A stretch of 64,000 nucleotides of DNA from a virus (IMGVR_UViG_3300030108_003282:30927-94926), one strand, 5' to 3'; positions 8,226-17,458 are shown, numbered from the stretch's first letter. Numbers and translations: made by a program. Notes: generated by a model not told the origin, from the letters alone.

Positions 8226-9527
8226 TCAATCCAAGAAATAAACAAGGTCGCCCTTTCCTTTTAAAATATCCATAGCCTCTTTACGAAGAATATCATATTT
8301 TTCTTTTGTTGAAATATTAGCACCTGATTCTGCGATTAGAATACTTTGGTCGTCATGTCTTATAATTTCAGATGCCGCTAATTTTGTGGTGGCTTCGTGA
8401 ATAGCAGAAGGAACTCGATTATCACCAGCAATATAAGAAACAATAACTGAGTTGCTTCTATGATAGGGATAATCTTTCAAAAAGAAAATACGGCCTTCTT
8501 CATTGATAGTCCAATAATCACCAAGTCTTCTTAGGTCTTCTTTATCTGTAAAATCTATTAATGTGCAAACAGTTGGTATTGCTTCTGTTGTAGTAAATGT
8601 TAAAACATTTGACGCACTTGCCGAAGCAGGTGCGCTTAATACAACATTTGTTGCATCAGTGATTGAAGCGATAGTAATTGTCCCTGTAATACCAGTTCCA
8701 CTAACAACCATACCTACTGCTAATTTTGATGAATCAGCGACAGTAAGAGCAGTAGATGAGTTAATCGTCGTGCATGACTGTTTTATGGTCGCCTTGATAA
8801 CGCAATCTGCCCCATCATCCCCCGAAAGTAGGGATGAGATGAAAATTTGCTTGCCATTTTCTTTGTTCTTGGCGGCATAGAAAAAGTCAGAAATAGAAAG
8901 ATTAGAAGAAGTGAGGCTTTTTGGAGCAGTTGCACCAGTATATTGAGACATTGAAGGGAACGATTCGTTTATTAAAGAAACAATTTCTTCATTGGTTGTC
9001 TTGATGCCAAAGGTATTATTGAACTCATCGTTTCCTAGATTTGTCAAATCATTTTCAGAGAGCAGTTCAAAAGAAACTCCGCTATTTGGTAATTGAAGAA
9101 TAATAGAATTCAAGTCTCTAAAATTATCTTGTAAGGTAATTTTTGCTTGTGCTGAAGCAATTTCAATATATTGGCTTCCTTGCCACAACTGTAATGAAAC
9201 AATCTTCCTTACTTTCATTTTTGATAATTGAATAAAACCAACATGACCACCATAATATGCCTTGTGTGGCATACGAGAAAATTCAAAGTTATGGTGTTCA
9301 TCCTTCGTAATAATTGGTCGGTATGAACGCTTTACCTTATCATCAACGATTCCCTCCACCCTTTTGATGATTGAACCAACTTGGGCTAAGGTTGGGAAGG
9401 TAGAGACTGAAAATGCAGGAACTTGGAGTAAATTAGCAACCTCGGTAGCATTGGTATAAAAACCTCGACCTTCAGAATAATTAGGATTAATTTCTGTAAA
9501 GTCGCTTGGCGAAATTGTTTGACCCAT
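8226..9527 (-). CDS. Head-tail adaptor (connector) protein
   Basis: About 433 residues from the ATG at 9527 behind a GGTGTATAAA signal; the in-frame TTG further upstream is not needed. The N-terminal helix region (TEVANLLQVP, then IIKRVEGIVDDKVKRSY) and the C-terminal one (VPSAIHEATTKLAASEII) match the shape of HK97 gp6-like/SPP1 gp15-like adaptors. These bind under the portal. A large insertion in between includes an Ig-like unit with SGTGITGTITIASIT, similar to one in the tail tube protein. Assignment is by pattern and position between capsid and tail genes. Confidence 0.6.
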   Translation of the reverse strand: MGQTISPSDFTEINPNYSEGRGFYTNATEVANLLQVPAFSVSTFPTLAQVGSIIKRVEGIVDDKVKRSYRPIITKDEHHNFEFSRMPHKAYYGGHVGFIQLSKMKVRKIVSLQLWQGSQYIEIASAQAKITLQDNFRDLNSIILQLPNSGVSFELLSENDLTNLGNDEFNNTFGIKTTNEEIVSLINESFPSMSQYTGATAPKSLTSSNLSISDFFYAAKNKENGKQIFISSLLSGDDGADCVIKATIKQSCTTINSSTALTVADSSKLAVGMVVSGTGITGTITIASITDATNVVLSAPASASASNVLTFTTTEAIPTVCTLIDFTDKEDLRRLGDYWTINEEGRIFFLKDYPYHRSNSVIVSYIAGDNRVPSAIHEATTKLAASEIIRHDDQSILIAESGANISTKEKYDILRKEAMDILKGKGDLVYFLD

Positions 9528-9528
9528 T

Positions 9529-11148
9529 TTATACACCAATCATTCTTTTAAGTTTTCTAACATTCTTTTTTATTTTATTTGAATGAGAAACCATGCTTCT
9601 ATTCTGTCTTGACCTTGAGCCACTCAAATTGTATTCTCCGTGTTTAGTCACTTCAAAAGTTAATTTAACAAAAGCATCACCAAAAGCGTCTTGAATATCT
9701 CCTAATCTGAGAGTCTCTGTTCCAAATTTCATTTGACCAAAATCACCCGCATCTCTTGTAGTTGTTGGTTTTTCATCTCCTACTTCAAACACTCTAATTT
9801 CAGACTTGTAATTTTCTTTTTCTGCTTTAGGCAATTTAGCATATTCATCTTCCGAAATAAAGATAGGATTTCCTTTTTCGTCTTTTTCTGTTTTATGGCT
9901 AAAGGCTCTTTTAGATTGCTCATCAATCATTTCTTGAGTTAATGGCTTTCCACCTTCACCCATAGTTGTTAATCCTTCGGCAGCAGTAGCAAAATCTCTA
10001 TATGTTTCTGCTCTATCCTTTTTTGTAGTAATATTTCCATATACTTTAAAAGAATACACTTCATCAGGTATAACCAAGAAAGGCTTAAATGCTTTCATAA
10101 TTACTCTTTTAACTGCTTCATCCTCAAAGAAACCTTCAATAGTTCCTCTTCCTTCTCCATCAAATTTAAGATTTGCTTGCTTACCAGATTCACCTTCGGG
10201 CTTAAATACGAAGGAGTAGTATTTACCATTCAATTCGATAATATCTTCTTCTTTCATCTCTTCCGTTCTATTCAAATCCCCGATTGCTGATTGAACATTA
10301 AGCATATTGATTTCTTCTTCAGGATTTGATGTAAGATTTATTTTTTCCCCAACAGATTCAAACTCTCCATCTTCATTTAATTCTGCTTCAATGACATAAT
10401 TTTCTTGTGCAGAAACCCCGCCTTTTAATTTGTCAATAAAGGAATCAGGTATGTTAAATGAATAATCAACAACATCTTCTGCAATTGTAAACTTTTGGTT
10501 AGATGGTCTATATGATGCCTCTTGCCCAGTAGTTTCTAAAATAAAATCTGCTTTAACTTTCTCTAAATCTCCATAATCAAAAGCAGGTATCTTGGCCTCA
10601 ATGTGTGCCTTAAGCGAACTTCGTTGTGGTTGATGAGCATAGTTGAACCTATCATTTAATCTTTTATTTTCTCTAAACTGAATATCATAGTTTACAGTTG
10701 GCTTATCACCATAGGCTGAAATAAAATCATCAAAATCAAAGTCGGGTAATTTAGTTTTTCCACTACGAATAAAAGAAACATCAGTTCCTTTTAATCTACC
10801 AAGAACTCTTGCATTTGTAATGTCTCCTACTTTTTTATCTTCAATAAAAGCAAGATTAGATTCGTTTGGGGTTTTATCCCTCTTACGAGAAAATCCTTTC
10901 CATGCGTCAGCGTCTCTTTCCAAAAGAGGTTTTAGTGGTTCATCGAGAACCTTTTCTAAAATTTCTGTTAATTGTTCTTTTAGTGCGGCACTATTTGGCT
11001 CGCTATCATCTACACTATCCTTTGCAGTCTTAACCTTACGACGAAATTCTTTATCGCCAGTAAGAACATAGTCTTTCATCTGTGTTTCAATAAAAGACGC
11101 AGAACGAGGAAGACTAAGGGTTTGTCGTCCCCAATTAAAACTAACCAC
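9529..11148 (-). CDS. Hypothetical virion protein, 539 residues
   Basis: Starts at GTG 11148, six bases after GAGGTG. It is hydrophilic with mixed charge and ends in a strongly basic stretch (KIKKNVRKLKRMIGV). A segment near residues 470-510 (GTETLRLGDIQDAFGDAFVKL then EVTKHG) is compact and could be a neck or tail-completion domain. Encoded between the capsid-side cluster and the adaptor, it is probably a head or neck component. Not recognised. Confidence 0.65.
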   Translation of the reverse strand: MVSFNWGRQTLSLPRSASFIETQMKDYVLTGDKEFRRKVKTAKDSVDDSEPNSAALKEQLTEILEKVLDEPLKPLLERDADAWKGFSRKRDKTPNESNLAFIEDKKVGDITNARVLGRLKGTDVSFIRSGKTKLPDFDFDDFISAYGDKPTVNYDIQFRENKRLNDRFNYAHQPQRSSLKAHIEAKIPAFDYGDLEKVKADFILETTGQEASYRPSNQKFTIAEDVVDYSFNIPDSFIDKLKGGVSAQENYVIEAELNEDGEFESVGEKINLTSNPEEEINMLNVQSAIGDLNRTEEMKEEDIIELNGKYYSFVFKPEGESGKQANLKFDGEGRGTIEGFFEDEAVKRVIMKAFKPFLVIPDEVYSFKVYGNITTKKDRAETYRDFATAAEGLTTMGEGGKPLTQEMIDEQSKRAFSHKTEKDEKGNPIFISEDEYAKLPKAEKENYKSEIRVFEVGDEKPTTTRDAGDFGQMKFGTETLRLGDIQDAFGDAFVKLTFEVTKHGEYNLSGSRSRQNRSMVSHSNKIKKNVRKLKRMIGV

Positions 11149-11158
11149 TTAATTCACC

Positions 11159-11806
11159 TCACATGAGCCATTTTGCCCAAGCCGCCCCTTTTTGGATTGC
11201 CGCACCTAAATGTAATCCACTTGAAGGAGGCTCATAACTCATTTGACCTTGAGCATCAATCCAATAAGGACGACCATATCCGTCTGTTCCCGAAGGAGGA
11301 ATAGGATAGCCTGTGCCATTATTCATAGCACCTTGCATTTGTTGATATTGTTGAGTATTTCCAGTAACGTTGGCTAAAGCCATACCTGCTGATGGTTGTT
11401 GCATACCTCCACCACTAAATCCCTGTGATTCAAGATACTGTTGTTTTGCCATCTTTCTTTGCATAACAACCTCAGTATTAATTGCTGATTGCAATAACTT
11501 TTGAATATCTAAATCAATGTTTTCTTGAGTAATTCTTTCGTATTCACGAAGAGCATCTCGGTTTACAGTAAGGTTGCTGCCATTAGTGTCAAAACTTAAC
11601 TTAGCAAGCATTTGAGAAACAACTCTTTCAACAACATCTTCCATTAACTTTTCAAGAGCAATCAAGAATTGTTCTCCATGATATTGAAAAAATTCTTCAA
11701 CATGATTTTCCTGTAATGAAAGTAAATTATTTACAGTCTTAAATTGTGTGTCGCTTTGCGCTTGAACTGCTCCTAAAACAGTCTTGTTGCTAGTTCCAAA
11801 TACCAT
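11159..11806 (-). CDS. Hypothetical structural protein, Gln/Gly-rich C-terminus
   Basis: A 215-residue protein with AAGGAGG before the ATG. The first 115 residues are helical. Residues about 120-200 are low complexity, rich in Gln, Gly, Met and Pro with a PPSGTDGYGRPYWID element. The extreme C-terminus is Trp-rich (AAWAKWLM). It follows the zinc-finger gene of the GTPase cluster with a two-base gap, so it is probably co-translated. Function unknown. Confidence 0.65.
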   Translation of the reverse strand: MVFGTSNKTVLGAVQAQSDTQFKTVNNLLSLQENHVEEFFQYHGEQFLIALEKLMEDVVERVVSQMLAKLSFDTNGSNLTVNRDALREYERITQENIDLDIQKLLQSAINTEVVMQRKMAKQQYLESQGFSGGGMQQPSAGMALANVTGNTQQYQQMQGAMNNGTGYPIPPSGTDGYGRPYWIDAQGQMSYEPPSSGLHLGAAIQKGAAWAKWLM

Positions 11807-11808
11807 AT

Positions 11809-12489
11809 CTATGCCTCCTTAACTAATTCCTCTTTTATTTCTTCTTGCGGTAATTCATTTTGTGCTTGAACATTATGCTTAAGCATCAAATGATTGAGTC
11901 TTTCTGTGATAATATTTATTTCAGTGATTAGACGAATGACCTCATCCGTTGCCGTCTTTGAATCTCCTATTGCGGGTGGGGTTATAAACCATCCTGCCGA
12001 GGTAAGACTCATAACATCTTCTTTGCTTAAAGTCTTAATTGGTCCTGCTTTGAGCATTTTAGGCATACGGGGCTTAAATGATTTAAATTCAAGTCCATGC
12101 TTATCTGCAAGAATTTGCTGTTGTAGCATTTCTAATTGCATATATATGGAAGCGTGTTTAGGACAATAAGTTCCCATTAAAGGTCTTCCCTTAACTACTC
12201 CATCTAAAGGCATAGGAGGACGCATATAATCTCCTTGTTCCCAAATATGATGAAAACCACAAACAACACATCTGTCTTTGAGGTTAAATTTTTTTCCATA
12301 TTTAATGCCTAAAAACTTCTTTGGTTCTGCTTTTAAAACCAATTTAAGTTCCTTTAATTGAGTCTTCGGCTTATACGAAATAAACTTGTATTCTTGCACA
12401 ACACCACTTGCTCTTGCCTGTTGAAGTGGCGAAAGAGCAGGATTAAATTGTTGTGGTGCATTTTGTCCTATAATGTTGTTTTGGTACAT
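11809..12489 (-). CDS. Zinc-finger protein of the GTPase cluster
   Basis: About 226 residues from ATG 12489. A Cys-x2-Cys at about residue 78 (CVVCGFHH) and a later YCPKH supply a likely zinc site. The N-terminus is Gln/Asn-rich and the C-terminus is an acidic helix. The gene overlaps the end of the small GTPase gene, implying linked function or coupled translation. No known family recognised. Confidence 0.65.
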   Translation of the reverse strand: MYQNNIIGQNAPQQFNPALSPLQQARASGVVQEYKFISYKPKTQLKELKLVLKAEPKKFLGIKYGKKFNLKDRCVVCGFHHIWEQGDYMRPPMPLDGVVKGRPLMGTYCPKHASIYMQLEMLQQQILADKHGLEFKSFKPRMPKMLKAGPIKTLSKEDVMSLTSAGWFITPPAIGDSKTATDEVIRLITEINIITERLNHLMLKHNVQAQNELPQEEIKEELVKEA

Positions 12490-12494
12490 AATAA

Positions 12495-13160
12495 TCAATA
12501 GTCCTTTATCATTGTGGTAATTCCTCTATAAACCATTTCGGGGTCAGACTTTGCAGAAACAATATATTTGAAACACGGTATTCCTTTATCATTTAACTTT
12601 CTCATTCCATATTTAAATGGTTCAAATATTTCATGCTTATCTATAGATTGGTCTTCTAATGGATATTTCTTTCCCCAAATATCATACTTATTTGCCCAAA
12701 TACCTACTGCCATTGGAAAATCTGAGTCTCTTTTCTTTTTACCGTTTGACCACTTATTTGAAATAATCGAATCAACTAAAAACTTCCATGCTAACTGATG
12801 GTCTAAATTAACTTCACTATCTAAATGCCTGTGGTCAATCATGAAAATAATATATTTGACTCTCCTATTTTGCATATCCTTTTCCCATTCTTTCCAGTAA
12901 ATTGCTTCTCCTCCAATATCTGCACTTCTTACTGTATGGGAGTCTCCATCTATTTTGACATTTTTTCTTGTTGCTCTATGTCTTCCAACCGTTCTTTCAT
13001 TTATTTGAGGAACTTCCCCTCTTGTTCTTAATTGATGGCTTAGTGTTGTTTTTCCAACCATTGTGGCCCCATAGACTCCAAAATTAATTGCGTGAATTTT
13101 TTTGTAAAATCCTATGATTGCTTCACCTACAAGAATAGCAAATCCTGTCATTAGGGACAT
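12495..13160 (-). CDS. Small Ras/Arf-like GTPase with N-terminal hydrophobic segment
   Basis: A 221-residue protein with all G motifs. These are P-loop GATMVGKTT (residues 31-39), switch II DIGGE (like the D-x-G-G of Arf/SR-beta GTPases), NKYD for guanine specificity and a SAK G5 element. Residues 4-19 form a hydrophobic helix that could anchor it to a membrane. The ATG overlaps the upstream stop (TAATG) and has GGGTGGGGG before it; an upstream GTG is part of that signal. It would bind and hydrolyse GTP. A GTPase in a virion-gene cluster next to two membrane proteins is unusual. GTPase fold confident, role unknown. Confidence 0.85.
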   Translation of the reverse strand: MSLMTGFAILVGEAIIGFYKKIHAINFGVYGATMVGKTTLSHQLRTRGEVPQINERTVGRHRATRKNVKIDGDSHTVRSADIGGEAIYWKEWEKDMQNRRVKYIIFMIDHRHLDSEVNLDHQLAWKFLVDSIISNKWSNGKKKRDSDFPMAVGIWANKYDIWGKKYPLEDQSIDKHEIFEPFKYGMRKLNDKGIPCFKYIVSAKSDPEMVYRGITTMIKDY

Positions 13161-13378
13161 TAATGCCCCCACCCATTGAGAAGGGTATCTAATAACCAGC
13201 CCATGATGTTAATATCAAAAACACCAAGAATATTTCCAATAAGGAAACCTGAAAGACAGGCACAAGAACCCCAAAACCACATTCTCATCTTCAAAAAGAA
13301 GATATCTGCTGAATGCGCCCTTTGTTGATTATAAGCATAATCCGAATCAGAAAAGCCCATTATGTCGCCAAAGACCAT
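13160..13378 (-). CDS. Small membrane protein
   Basis: A 72-residue protein with one long hydrophobic stretch or hairpin from about residue 33 to 68 (MWFWGSCACLSGFLIGNILG then INIMGWLLDTLL). It starts with GGTGAAAGA-ATG and ends where the GTPase gene begins. It may be a membrane partner of that GTPase. Not recognised. Confidence 0.7.
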   Translation of the reverse strand: MVFGDIMGFSDSDYAYNQQRAHSADIFFLKMRMWFWGSCACLSGFLIGNILGVFDINIMGWLLDTLLNGWGH

Positions 13379-13389
13379 TCTTTCACCGC

Positions 13390-13773
13390 CTATTGTAGTG
13401 CGGCCAAGAACTCATTACCAACGCTATTTTCTTCTTCCTGCTGAACAGGTTGATAAAAGGTAGTGTTGTATTGTTTTGCGCTTTCACGCATCTTTTGTCT
13501 TTGTTGTTCATCCCTAGCCTTTCTTTCCCAGTATGCCGCAATTTTACGGTCTAAGAGCCAAAGTTCAATTCTATCATTGAGTGATAAATCAAAAATTGCT
13601 TTCATAACCATAATTGCACCAATTGTGCCTAAACCAAATAGAACTGAGTGTGCTAATGGGCCATAAGGAAAATTCATTCCGAATGCCGCATATGCCCAAA
13701 CATTTGTTCCGCTTAATGCGCCAACAAATAAAATTGTCATAATGAGTCTTGTATCTTGACTTAATGCTGCCAT
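13390..13773 (-). CDS. Two-helix membrane protein with charged tail
   Basis: A 127-residue protein with two predicted transmembrane helices (about 9-32 and 40-62) followed by a charged, Gln/Arg-rich cytoplasmic-type tail. A GAGGTG signal precedes the ATG. It is the first gene of the membrane/GTPase group. Like its neighbour it could be a virion or infected-cell membrane protein. No family recognised. Confidence 0.7.
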   Translation of the reverse strand: MAALSQDTRLIMTILFVGALSGTNVWAYAAFGMNFPYGPLAHSVLFGLGTIGAIMVMKAIFDLSLNDRIELWLLDRKIAAYWERKARDEQQRQKMRESAKQYNTTFYQPVQQEEENSVGNEFLAALQ

Positions 13774-13782
13774 TTTAACACC

Positions 13783-14067
13783 TCAAGAAAAGTGAATGAA
13801 AGTATTTGCGTTTCCACTAGTCTCTTCATAAAAGAGTCCAACAGAACAAATAACCCCATGCATGTCAAATTCGAGATTTTGGACACCAGCACCATCTATG
13901 TTAATACGGGCTAATTCTTTACCCGTATTATCTGTTCCGTCAAATACTTTTATTTGACAAGGCGCACCGCCACTATCGTTATTAACATGAATAGAAATTA
14001 ATTTGCATTGTCCAACAAAAACCTTTCCACTAGCCGTTAAAAGACCACTACTTCTGCAACTCGGCAT
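13783..14067 (-). CDS. Beta-rich decoration-like protein
   Basis: A 94-residue protein dominated by alternating strands (KLISIHVNN, CQIKVFDGTDNTGKELARI, ICSVGLFYEE). This pattern is common in small virion surface proteins of aquatic tailed viruses. The gene lies three genes downstream of the major capsid protein. A capsid decoration role is inferred from size, fold and position. Confidence 0.5.
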   Translation of the reverse strand: MPSCRSSGLLTASGKVFVGQCKLISIHVNNDSGGAPCQIKVFDGTDNTGKELARINIDGAGVQNLEFDMHGVICSVGLFYEETSGNANTFIHFS

Positions 14068-14128
14068 GATTCATCACTTCCGTTCAAACTGTCTATGAGG
14101 CATCACCCTCTTAATCCTATCGCTAGGA

Positions 14129-14449
14129 TTATTCAGCCAAAGAGGACTTTTTGCTCTTAGCAGGTGCTTTCTTCACCTTTGGTTTAGCGGGGAGAAGATA
14201 TGCACACAATTTATCATGTGTGTCAAAATCTTTTCCTAACGCCTTGCCTAAGCGAACCAGTCTTTCGGGCTTTAGTTGCTTCAAAACCTTTCTTTCACTT
14301 TCGAGAAAAGTGATTTCTAAAGCACTATCGCCTAAATAGATTAAAGCCTTTTCAGTAGGCAAATCTAAAGAGACTGTTCTATCAAGCACTTGTCCATCAA
14401 CAAATAGTGTTTTTGACCTTGCCCCTTTGGTCAGTTTAATTGTTGCCAA
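14129..14449 (-). CDS. Hypothetical head-region protein, Lys-rich C-terminus (TTG start)
   Basis: A 106-residue protein that starts at TTG 14449 behind GAGGTGGTTTAA; no ATG fits. Residues 1-90 look globular. The last 20 are Lys/Ala/Pro-rich and end Ser-Leu-Ala-Glu, like the small protein at 5533-5640. Located between the decoration-like genes. Function unknown. Confidence 0.65.
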   Translation of the reverse strand: MATIKLTKGARSKTLFVDGQVLDRTVSLDLPTEKALIYLGDSALEITFLESERKVLKQLKPERLVRLGKALGKDFDTHDKLCAYLLPAKPKVKKAPAKSKKSSLAE

Positions 14450-14459
14450 TTAAACCACC

Positions 14460-14795
14460 TCAAAGCAAACCAAAGACTCTTACACGAACAATTCCTTCAT
14501 CAGCAGTTCCGCTTTGTTGTGCAGAACCAGTCGAAAGAATGATTTTGACGCTAGAAACAGATTCATAAGCCCCCGTTGTTGAAACAACGGCTCTTGCTGA
14601 ATGACCAATTTCTTCTACGCCAGTTACCATCAATTGCGTGATTTGACTTAAACCGACTTCGGCAGCCGTTAAAGTAATACCTCCAGAAACATAATTGGTG
14701 ATGTTAATGATTGCATCAACCATATATTCATCGCCATTTGCTCTTGGCTTGGTAAAACCTTTATGGTCTGCCAATAACGTAACTGTATGTGCCAA
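14460..14795 (-). CDS. Capsid-adjacent decoration/structural protein (TTG start)
   Basis: A 111-residue protein. An open frame continues upstream into the major capsid gene. However, a GAGGTGATTAAA signal sits directly before TTG 14795, which avoids that overlap, so I choose this start. It is beta-rich with a GDEYMVDAIINITNYVSGGI core and ends in a strand (IVRVRVFGLL). Immediately downstream of the capsid gene, it is a good candidate for a decoration or stabilisation protein. Confidence 0.65.
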   Translation of the reverse strand: MAHTVTLLADHKGFTKPRANGDEYMVDAIINITNYVSGGITLTAAEVGLSQITQLMVTGVEEIGHSARAVVSTTGAYESVSSVKIILSTGSAQQSGTADEGIVRVRVFGLL

Positions 14796-14805
14796 TTTAA
14801 TCACC

Positions 14806-16158
14806 TCAAAGAAGGTTGGTAATCTTTCCTTGACCCTTGAAGTAAGAACAACCAGTTTCACCCATTGTGCGATAAAGAGCCTTGTTTCCGAGGTTTCCAA
14901 CACCGAATGGGTTTCCGTTGCTGATACCATCCTCGAAATACTGAGTAGGCTTCATCACAGACAGCCACAAATGGTCAGTATCAAGGAAAAGCATATCGCT
15001 AATCAAACTTGAGTTATTACCAGTAGTAGGCATAGCGGCAACAGGAATCAAAGGAATGTCGTAGTAAGTAGAAACACGGAATCCGACTTCTTGACCCTTA
15101 ACACCACGAACACCGTTCACGGTTGGGACAATTTCTTTTCGGTCCATGAATCGCTCTTGAGCCTGTAATAAGTCAGAAAGCGTTTGAAGGGTGTCATATC
15201 CAGTAAGGATAACCTTTGGTGAACCGCCAGCAACACGGAGTCTTCGGAGCATATCGTTAATAACCGTTAAGGTTAATTGTCGTGCTTCTGCCGAAAGGTA
15301 GCCATCACCAAAAGAAACTTCTGCATCCAAAAACTCGTTTCCTGAATCACTTCTTTGCTTTCCGTAAAGGTGGTCAATTTGTTGGTCAGTAGCAGAATCA
15401 ACAAGGTTTCCACCAGAATTGTCAGCCAATTCGGTAATTTCAGCCGAGTTAGAAACAATCTTCATAAGAGAAGTGTAGCCTCTATCAATAGCGTTTGCCG
15501 TGTTATAAGCCGTAGTTGGAGAATAGTTCTCCAATGGCATAACAAGCATAGTGTTTTGAACTTCAGCGTGATGCTTACCCATGTCTTCTCTCAATTGCGC
15601 TCTAATATCACCGATACCGTCGTCAATCTGAGCCATTTCCATTGAAAGTTCGCTGAAAGCAAATTGATGAGCAATAATTTTTGGGCTCGTAAAGAGAACA
15701 TCGTATTCAGGAGCAATTGATTGAAGACCGTCCGAATCTGAATCTAACGATGCATTTTCTGGAACGCCACCAATTCGGTCTGCTCTCAAAGAATCAGCAC
15801 CATAAAGTGCAGTATTAAGAGTGGTGTTGGAAGCGGCAGAAATGTCCAAAAAGTTTCCAGAACCGCCAGCAGGACGCTTCTTGAGGATTCTCCAACCACT
15901 TGAAGAATATGGTCGCTTTGAAATAACAGACAATGCGTTGCATTCTCGGTTTAACATAGACCAGACCTTTTGGCCGTAAATCTTGTTGTAAAGGTTTGCG
16001 TTAATTCCCGATGGGTCGCTAAATGAACCATCGTGAGCAACATGAATGCCGCTTACGGTTCCTTGAGCCTTAAGCAATTGATTGCTAATGTGGCCCGTTG
16101 CGCTTGTTCCATAGGTTTGTGCTTCTAAATCTGCAATAGTGTTAATATATCCTGTCAT
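14806..16158 (-). CDS. Major capsid protein, HK97 fold
   Basis: A 450-residue protein encoded next to the protease-scaffold gene, the standard order. The N-terminal 45 residues are a helical arm region. A segment with SPKIIAHQFAFSELSMEMAQ and REDMGKHHAEVQNTMLV suits the spine helix and E-loop area. LRVAGGSPKVILTGYDTLQTL suits the A-domain. The C-terminal third contains the LISDMLFLDTDHLWLSVMKP strand pattern often seen in such capsid proteins. The start is firm (GAGGTGATTTAGC-ATG). It forms the icosahedral shell. Confidence 0.8.
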   Translation of the reverse strand: MTGYINTIADLEAQTYGTSATGHISNQLLKAQGTVSGIHVAHDGSFSDPSGINANLYNKIYGQKVWSMLNRECNALSVISKRPYSSSGWRILKKRPAGGSGNFLDISAASNTTLNTALYGADSLRADRIGGVPENASLDSDSDGLQSIAPEYDVLFTSPKIIAHQFAFSELSMEMAQIDDGIGDIRAQLREDMGKHHAEVQNTMLVMPLENYSPTTAYNTANAIDRGYTSLMKIVSNSAEITELADNSGGNLVDSATDQQIDHLYGKQRSDSGNEFLDAEVSFGDGYLSAEARQLTLTVINDMLRRLRVAGGSPKVILTGYDTLQTLSDLLQAQERFMDRKEIVPTVNGVRGVKGQEVGFRVSTYYDIPLIPVAAMPTTGNNSSLISDMLFLDTDHLWLSVMKPTQYFEDGISNGNPFGVGNLGNKALYRTMGETGCSYFKGQGKITNLL

Positions 16159-16169
16159 GCTAAATCACC

Positions 16170-17429
16170 TCAAAGGTTTCCTCCAACCATTTTATGAATG
16201 TCAGCCCAATCCATTTCGGCTAATTCATCCATAGTAGGGAGTTTGATAGAAGACTCTTCTTGAGCCTTTAGGATGTTTTCCTTCTCAGCAGTCAAAGACT
16301 TGCGAAGTGCGGCAAATTCATCCTTAAGAGAAGCAATTTCGCTTTGAGCATCATATTGAGACTTTGCGAGAATGTTTTCTCTTTGAGAAGTTTCAGCCTT
16401 GAAGCGAGCCTCAAACTGCTTTTGGAGGTTGTCGTAAGCCAACTTCTCTAATTGTTCTTGACGGAAAGCCTCGTAAGCCTTCTCAATGTTTCCAACAGAT
16501 AAGTCAAGGGTTTCTAATTCTTCGTTGTTAAATGCCTTAACAACTGGTAAATCAGAAGCCTTTGGTCGGCCTCCTTCAATAATGATTCTGTCAGCAGGTT
16601 CGCCAATTTCAACACCTGCTCCATCAAGAGTAGGAACATAGGCTTTGGCTTCATCATCCATGTATTCGCCCATACCCTTCTCTTCATCATCCATCATTTC
16701 TTTGTCGTCCTTCATCTTTTCAGACATCATTTTGTCCTTTTCAGACATCATTTTGTCCTTTTCATCCATCAACTTTTCAGACATCATTTTTTCGTCCTTC
16801 ATGTCCATGTTTTCTTCTTCTTCCTTTCTTAGCGTATTGACTTCTTCCATAAGAGCGTCAAGTTCTGCCAATGCTTTTTCAATTCTGGTCATTTTTTTCA
16901 CCTTTTTTGTTTTTTCTTGCTTTAAAATGTCAAATTTTGCTTCTGGATTAATTCCTTTTTCACAAATAGTGACTTCATGTAATTCTAACTTTGAAATTTC
17001 GTTGTATTCCCCTAATTCATCATGGGTTTTCTTAACTTTCTCTAAAGCCTGTCCTCCAATACTGAAACTTCTTAATGAACCTTTTCTAATGCCACGATTA
17101 ATTTCTTTGGCCTTTTCAATATCATCTCTTAATTTGATTACAACAAAGAATCCTACATCATCAACTTCTGTTTTGAATAGTCTCCCTGATTTATCTCGGT
17201 ATGATTCAACAACTTCTCCGACTTGAACATTTGAATGATTTGTCATTACATTTCTAAACTTGGGGTTCTCCATGTATTTCTTTACCGCTTCTTGAAGGGC
17301 TTTAAGTGTGATTAAATCATTTTGCTTATCAACGATTTCAATGCTTGCATATCCTCCAATCATTAAATCGTCTTGGCTTTTGAGAATCCTGAAATCAGAA
17401 GTGTTGTTTCGCATCACCACAGAAGACAT
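16170..17429 (-). CDS. Prohead protease-scaffold fusion
   Basis: About 420 residues. The N-terminal third is an XkdF/U35-type serine protease domain with the catalytic His in MTNHSNVQVGEV (about residue 65) and Ser in GSLRSFSIGG. After about residue 180 comes a Lys/Glu/Met coiled coil with a tandem MMSEK repeat, then an acidic region and a long helix typical of scaffold. The last residues, EMDWADIHKMV, match the end of the protein at 20560-20805 and resemble the Trp tag of many neighbours. It probably assembles and matures the prohead. A TATA box at 17459-17468 predicts a nearly leaderless mRNA. Start is ATG 17429 or TTG 17438. Confidence 0.85.
   Translation of the reverse strand: MSSVVMRNNTSDFRILKSQDDLMIGGYASIEIVDKQNDLITLKALQEAVKKYMENPKFRNVMTNHSNVQVGEVVESYRDKSGRLFKTEVDDVGFFVVIKLRDDIEKAKEINRGIRKGSLRSFSIGGQALEKVKKTHDELGEYNEISKLELHEVTICEKGINPEAKFDILKQEKTKKVKKMTRIEKALAELDALMEEVNTLRKEEEENMDMKDEKMMSEKLMDEKDKMMSEKDKMMSEKMKDDKEMMDDEEKGMGEYMDDEAKAYVPTLDGAGVEIGEPADRIIIEGGRPKASDLPVVKAFNNEELETLDLSVGNIEKAYEAFRQEQLEKLAYDNLQKQFEARFKAETSQRENILAKSQYDAQSEIASLKDEFAALRKSLTAEKENILKAQEESSIKLPTMDELAEMDWADIHKMVGGNL
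16710..16800 (-). repeat. Tandem repeat within scaffold coding region
   Basis: About four imperfect copies of a 21-base unit (TCAGACATCATTTTGTCCTTT on the plus strand), in frame, encoding a Met-Met-Ser-Glu-Lys type heptad. It adds charged coiled-coil length to the scaffold part of the protease. Copy number could vary between strains. Confidence 0.8.
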
Positions 17430-17458
17430 TCTTCTCAACCCCTACTAACCATTATCCA

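Noticed and set aside
16645-17226. 193-codon plus-strand frame
   Set aside because: Antisense to the protease-scaffold gene; its Ser/Phe/Ile-rich sequence is the mirror of the Glu/Lys/Asp coiled coil.
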